A stretch of DNA of 64,000 bases from Lucifuga dentata. Taxonomy: Eukaryota > Chordata > Actinopteri > Ophidiiformes > Bythitidae. The first letter of the stretch is position 1. Every line of letters starts with the position of its first letter. The DNA is taken from contig VXCM01002603.1 of the NCBI GenBank assembly GCA_014773175.1, positions 40,647-104,646 on the forward strand, in the 5' to 3' direction. The notes below the pieces were generated by a model. That model had not been told where the DNA came from. It made no database searches and saw nothing but the letters and a program-made list of their open reading frames with translations. Below, one piece after another: positions 59,541 to 64,000 of the stretch. The translations under genes were made by a program, and so were the position numbers.

Positions 59541-60115
59541 TTAAAGGACCATAACAGTGATTTTGCATGTTTGAGGACAATAAATACTCTATGCATACAT
59601 GTTACGTTAATGACAACCATTTCCCAAACTATACTACCGGAGTGGTAAATTTAGAAAAAGAAATTTCTAGCTTCCAGACTAACGTTGGTTCATTCTAGCA
59701 TGTTACAAAAATCAACTTGTAGAGACTTGAAAAGTGCTTGAGATACATAATCCATCACAGCAAACAACATGTCTATTAAGTTTTTTTTTTTTTGTCAAAG
59801 TAACTTTAACTGTTCCAACACAGAGCTGCATGGAAGACGATGTATGTCTCTGCCAGAAAATATAGTCCCAGGAGAAGACAGCTTTTAAAATGACCGTTCC
59901 TTCTACAATCGTGCATAACAGTTAGCAGGTGAAACATAGAATTTTAAGGTGAATGTGTCACCTGAACATTTGATTTTGAAAGATTAGGGGATTTGGCAGA
60001 ATAACATGAAAACTAAAATACGATTTTACATTTTGGAAACTGTCAGTAACGTAACATGTATGTGGGTGGTATGTAATGGGTTTAAACATGCAAAATCACA
60101 GGCACGGTCCTTTAA
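59541..60115. mobile_element. TTAAAGGACC-family MITE, type B, complete
   Basis: TTAAAGGACCATAACAGTG to CAGGCACGGTCCTTTAA, 575 bases. Confidence 0.88.
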
Positions 60116-60700
60116 TCATAATACCAAAAGACCAGCGAGACCTGAAATGAAGTGTAATAGTGCTTGATCATTGTGCGATGGAGTGATATCTGCAGAAGAG
60201 GGGAAACGTCGGGCTGGAAGAACTTTGGTTGCATTTTTAGAAAGAGTGGAGAGCCTGATTATATTATCAGAAAATAGTGGGGCTTATTGTCTGTTAACCT
60301 ATCTAAATCCAAAGTTACACGTGTCCTTGGTGGATATATGGAAGAAAACTGGGGTTCTGTGGGTCTTCTTTTGTCGGTCATCTTCTCGACTTGCTGGAGA
60401 ACACTGTTCGTCCAGGATTGGTCTGAAACTTTTTCCTTTTTATTATTTCTTTCTTTCCTTAATCTTATAAATTCTCTTTGAATTTGACAAATTGCATTGG
60501 AGATTTTAACTTACAGAATTTCATGCTATTCACAATTTACTATTACCTGCTTTTCGCATGATTTGCTGCTTTATTTTAGATCTTTAATTTTCCACTTGAT
60601 AAGTTGATGGATTGGATTTTTCTATAGTTTATGTGCTTGCTAATAATTCAGCCATTTATTATCGCTCATTGAGACATTCTTCTTCTATTCTTTGTTCTGT

Positions 60701-60729
60701 TTTTTTTTTTTTTANTTTTTTTTTTTTTT
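60701..60729. repeat. Poly(T) tract with N
   Basis: Homopolymer with an N at 60715, just left of a solo MITE end. Confidence 0.8.
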
Positions 60730-60776
60730 ATCCTTGTATGCGTACAATCGTGCAAATAAAATGAAATGAAATAGAA

Positions 60777-60820
60777 TGTATTCGGCTCAAACATGCAAAA
60801 TGGACGGTATGGTCCTTTAA
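60777..60820. mobile_element. Solo right end of a TTAAAGGACC-family MITE
   Basis: TTCGGCTCAAACATGCAAAA then GGTATGGTCCTTTAA, with no partner left end nearby. Confidence 0.7.
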
Positions 60821-60903
60821 TTTAGTTTTCATAAACGCAGACATTTCGCTGGGACAGATTAATTTCTGGAGTTTCTCTCCTGTTTGCAGCAGCTGGAGTC
60901 TGA

Positions 60904-60912
60904 TCACGTGAC
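60904..60912. promoter_or_regulatory. CLEAR-like E-box TCACGTGAC
   Basis: TCACGTGAC differs at one edge base from the ten-base CLEAR element bound by TFEB/TFE3, which drives lysosomal and endosomal genes. It lies 1.3 kb upstream of the syntaxin start codon, beside GC-rich sequence (GCCGCCGCCGCC) that probably is its first exon or promoter. Confidence 0.45.
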
Positions 60913-61468
60913 GGAGGAGTGGCAGAAATCAGGAAACGCCGCCGCCGCCGTTCCGTTCACGGTACGGTAAAAACCAACTTTATCTATCCGAACCTTTACC
61001 GAACATTAACGACACGGACACGTTTGGATTAAAAACACGACCTGCGTCGCTGTTTTCTGTTTCTAGAAGAGGAAAGTGGAGGTAAAGGAGACAGAAAAGG
61101 CTTTAAATGTGCTGACTTTGACTCTTACTGCGCTGATTTACAGCAAAACAAACCGCGTATATTAAAAATCTAATCTTTATCAATAAATGGATTATTAGTG
61201 ATTAATAACTCAGATTCCAGCCTCAGGGTCAGTACAGCCGTGTGATTTCCGCATGCCTGCCGCTGGCTAAAACAGCACACACACACACACACACACACGT
61301 ACGTACTCACGCACGCGCACAGCAGAAAAGACGATTAAATGTCATCTTGTTGACCTACAAAGCAGCAAAAGTTGCTCCACGCAGCCATGATTGGTTTCAG
61401 TACTGCAACACGTCAGGAAGTCGATTTTCATAAGTTCAGATACAATTATTTGCATGACAAGATTACAG

Positions 61469-61822
61469 TTAAAGGGCCATTCCGATATTTTTTGCATGTT
61501 TGAGCTCAATAAATACAAACCGCATACAGGTCACATTACTGCCAACCATTTTCCAAACACACTACTTGAGTGGTAAATTTTACAATTATTTTTCCTACCT
61601 TCCAGACAACTTTGGTTTTAGTTCATTCCAGTTCATTTATGCTATTAAAATCAACTTATAGAGACTTTTAACTCAATATTCTTGAGATAAGTAATCCATC
61701 AAGGTGAACAATATTTTTTTATTTTATTTTTTTGTCAAAATTACTTAATTTAATAATGTGTTACAACTGATATGTGCTATTTATTGGACTCAATCATGCA
61801 AAATCACCAGTATGCTCCTTAA
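61469..61822. mobile_element. TTAAAGGACC-family MITE, type B, deleted core
   Basis: GTTAAAGGGCCATTCCG at the left and CACCAGTATGCTCCTTAA at the right, 354 bases. Confidence 0.8.
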
Positions 61823-61854
61823 AGGACTATACCATCCATGTCTCTCATTGTTTT

Positions 61855-62180
61855 ATCTCACGTTTTTGAGTGCTTGTGGTTACCCTCACGTCAAGAAGGC
61901 CCTGGTTCAGTTCCAGGGTTTTGTTCCAGATGCTCCAGTTTCCTCCCATGTCCAAAGACATGCAGTTAGGGTGAATTGGAAACTCAAATTGCTCGTAGTG
62001 TGTGTGTGAGACTGAGTTTGTTTGTGTGTGTTAGCTATGTGATAAACTGGCGCCCTGCTCAGGATGTACGTTGTCTCTTGGTCAATGAATACTGGGTTAG
62101 GCTCCAGCTAACCTGCACAGGATGAGCAGGTTTAGAGGATGGATAGATGGGTGGGTTGATGGATGGGTGGATGGATGGTG
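61855..62180 (+). mobile_element. Teleost SINE/LINE2-type repeat with GGAT tail
   Basis: The string GTTTCCTCCCATGTCCAAAG and ACATGCAGTTAGGGTGAATT, later GATAAACTGGCGCCCTGCTC and GGGTTAGGCTCCAGCTAACC, then a (GGAT)n tail, is a widespread fish retroelement that I recognise. It is probably V-SINE- or L2-like; the exact family is uncertain. It ends about 40 bases before the first coding exon of the syntaxin. Confidence 0.7.
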
Positions 62181-62246
62181 TAATTAAACCTGATTAACTG
62201 ACTGGTAAATGAAATAACAGACACTTTGTTCTTGCAGATCTCCATC

Positions 62247-63420
62247 ATGGCCTACCAGGCTGGGATTCCAGAGGAACTCAATGCTTTGGCTAACAACATT
62301 AGCTCCAACATCCAAAAGCTGACACTGCTGAGTAATAAACACACACACACACACACTAACACGTGCTGCAATCATCATCTGCTGCAAATCTATCTGATTA
62401 CATGAATAATGGACCCAAAACAAACCTTTAAAGGAAAATACCAGCAATTTTTCACATTTAAGCCAAATAAATAGTATTCTCATACATGTTATATTACTGA
62501 CCAATTTCCAGAACATAAAAGTGTATTTTAGTTTTCATGTAATTTTGCAAAATCAACTAATCTTTCAAAATCATATGTTCAGGTGATACACTTTAAAATT
62601 CAATGTTTTGCCTGCTAACACTTATATCCGAATGTAGAAGGAACAGTCCTTTTTAATTTCTTGGTAAACGCTGTTTTCTGCTATATTTCCTGGCGGGGGC
62701 ATAAATTGTCTCTCTTCCTTCCTCACCAGCCTCCGACCTGCAGAGGGCGGTGCCTCAGCTGGGCTCAGAGCAGGACAGCAGCGAGCTAAGACAAAGACTG
62801 TGAGTTACTGTATAAATCTAAGAAAACTTACTTTATTAGCTACCACAGTTACATAATCGGTTAATCCCAGATGCTGCTATGTGGTCCACACAAATGAAGT
62901 TTTGGTCTGACCAGAAGTGTGTATATGTCAGAATAACAAATAACATGACAACAAAAATGCAAATGTCAATCAGCTAAATACAGCATTTGCAGCATAAATA
63001 TTAGTTGGCTGATATGGAATTGCTTCTTAGTTGGTACAATAGCTGTGCATCTCCACCATATGTCTAGTTTTTTTGATCTGATTGATTGACTTGTGTGTGA
63101 TCGGTCACCAGGCAACAGAAACAACAGCAAGGCAACCAGCTGGCCAAAGAGACAGACCGACTGATCAAAGCGTTCAGTGCACTTCCTGTTAGCACCGATC
63201 AGGTATTTAACTCTTCGCTAAACTCATCCATAACCTAACAGATCATCCCATTTGTCGTAACGGTGATATTTGTGTCTTTCAGCGGCAGAGAAAGCTACAG
63301 AAAGAGCGTCTGTTGAACGACTTCTCCAGTGTTCTGAACAGCTTCCAGAAGACCCAACGCCAGGTGGCCAACAAAGAGAAAGAGTTTGTGGCCAGAGTCA
63401 GAGCCAGCTCCAGGCTGTCG
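62247..63420 (+). CDS. stx7l: Syntaxin of the STX7/STX12 group, 5' part
   Basis: Qa-SNAREs of this group mediate fusion of early and late endosomes and lysosomes. Four exons are in the window: 62247-62331, 62730-62799, 63112-63202 and 63283-63420, all GT-AG with matching phases, giving 128 residues ([20 protein letters not shown] to [10 protein letters not shown]). Features typical of the group are [10 protein letters not shown], the Gln-rich [39 protein letters not shown] and [14 protein letters not shown]. These cover the N-terminal Habc three-helix region. The SNARE helix and the C-terminal membrane anchor must lie beyond the right edge. It resembles STX7 slightly more than STX12; the symbol is a best guess. 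A small upstream exon (splice-like AG at 61069, donor near 61082) is possible but unproven. Confidence 0.88.
62428..62712. mobile_element. TTAAAGGACC-family MITE, left half
   Basis: TTTAAAGGAAAATACCAGC starts a type B copy; similarity stops near 62712 next to syntaxin exon 2, so the right half is missing. Confidence 0.7.
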
Positions 63421-63801
63421 GTGAGCACGCCGGTTCACTGAGTGGCCAATTACGTCACAGAATCAGTGGGTCGTCTCGTAAATAATTAGACAGTACTCTG
63501 CTCGGCAAAGATGTGCGTCAAAAAGTCCTGGAGTTCTTGTTCAGCTATGTGACAGAAGTGGTCAATGCCCCATTTTTCTGTTTGCTTAGTTTAGCTTCTT
63601 GAAACAGACTCTGCAGCATCGCCTTGTCTCCATCTATTCCTAAATCTGTCTAAATCAGGTCTTTATGGAGATGAACATCACAGATCAGAGCTTATAGTGG
63701 AGTGGTGCATTTTACAGGAGCATGGAGCAAATTTTCCCAACAATTGGATAGTTCGCTCCGGTTCTGCTCTGGAACCTCTGGGAGCTGAGTGAAAAATGGT
63801 G

Positions 63802-63945
63802 CTAAAGGATCATTCAGGCGATCGTGCATGTTTGAGTCCAATGTATACAATCCCTATTATACACGTTATGTTTCTGACAACTATTTCCCAAAATATACTA
63901 ATTGTTTTTCCTTCCAGGCTGCCATTGGTTTCATTTCATTCTTCT
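63802..63945. mobile_element. TTAAAGGACC-family MITE, left end only
   Basis: CTAAAGGATCATTCAGGCG, GCATGTTTGAGTCCAATGTA and the CCTTCCAGGCTGCCATTGGT segment match type B; the copy appears truncated about 55 bases before the window edge. Confidence 0.7.
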
Positions 63946-64000
63946 TCTTTTCCTTTCAGCTTTCCCTTCAGGGGTCACCACAGCGAATCATCTGCCTCCA

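Noticed and set aside
6264..63945. Regularly recurring short motifs that could suggest a CRISPR-like array
   Set aside because: The repeats are whole ~570-base inverted-repeat transposons at irregular spacing in a vertebrate genome, not short direct repeats with spacers.

Overview
The window is nuclear DNA from a ray-finned (teleost) fish. Evidence is the intron-rich vertebrate genes, long CA/GT, CT and CTGT microsatellites, and many short inverted-repeat DNA transposons of fish type. I see no bacterial, plasmid or phage content.

Layout. 1-9.8 kb: no gene found, mostly unique AT-rich DNA with miniature transposons. 9.84-11.15 kb (-): pigh, a subunit of the enzyme starting GPI-anchor synthesis. 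12.70-17.95 kb (+): zfyve1 (DFCP1), a PI3P-binding omegasome protein with two FYVE fingers; it is divergent from pigh, with two ZNF143-like sites between them. 20.25-25.92 kb (-): dcaf4, a WD40 receptor of CUL4-DDB1 ubiquitin ligase. 27.10-51.21 kb (+): dpf3, a BAF chromatin-remodelling subunit, complete with both alternative endings (DPF3a and DPF3b) and a 42-nt cassette exon that alters its C2H2 finger. 55.06-58.48 kb (-): a leg1-family secreted protein gene with apparent coding lesions. 62.25 kb to the right edge (+): the 5' part of an endosomal syntaxin of the STX7/STX12 group. All exons were placed by hand from homology recalled from memory plus splice signals and reading phase. After collapsing artefacts, the models come to 180 aa (pigh), 779 aa (zfyve1), 542 aa (dcaf4) and 380/345 aa (dpf3b/dpf3a).

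The zfyve1-dcaf4-dpf3 block keeps the order and relative orientation of human 14q24. The leg1 and syntaxin genes correspond to human 6q22-23, so the window crosses a rearrangement relative to human.

Two non-gene themes dominate. First, about twenty copies of a TTAAAGGACC-ended inverted-repeat family occupy roughly 13% of the window, with nested insertions, fold-back derivatives and truncated copies. Second, 22 single N characters mark contig joins. Ten of them separate two copies of the same 61-67 nt, which are unmerged contig overlaps; three of these lie in coding exons (zfyve1, dpf3, leg1) and would mislead automatic annotation.

I did not find a clearly new biological system. The points most worth checking are the dpf3 alternative exons, the leg1 lesions, a GC-AG intron in zfyve1, the mobile-element family, and two microsatellite tracts that run directly into dpf3 splice acceptors.
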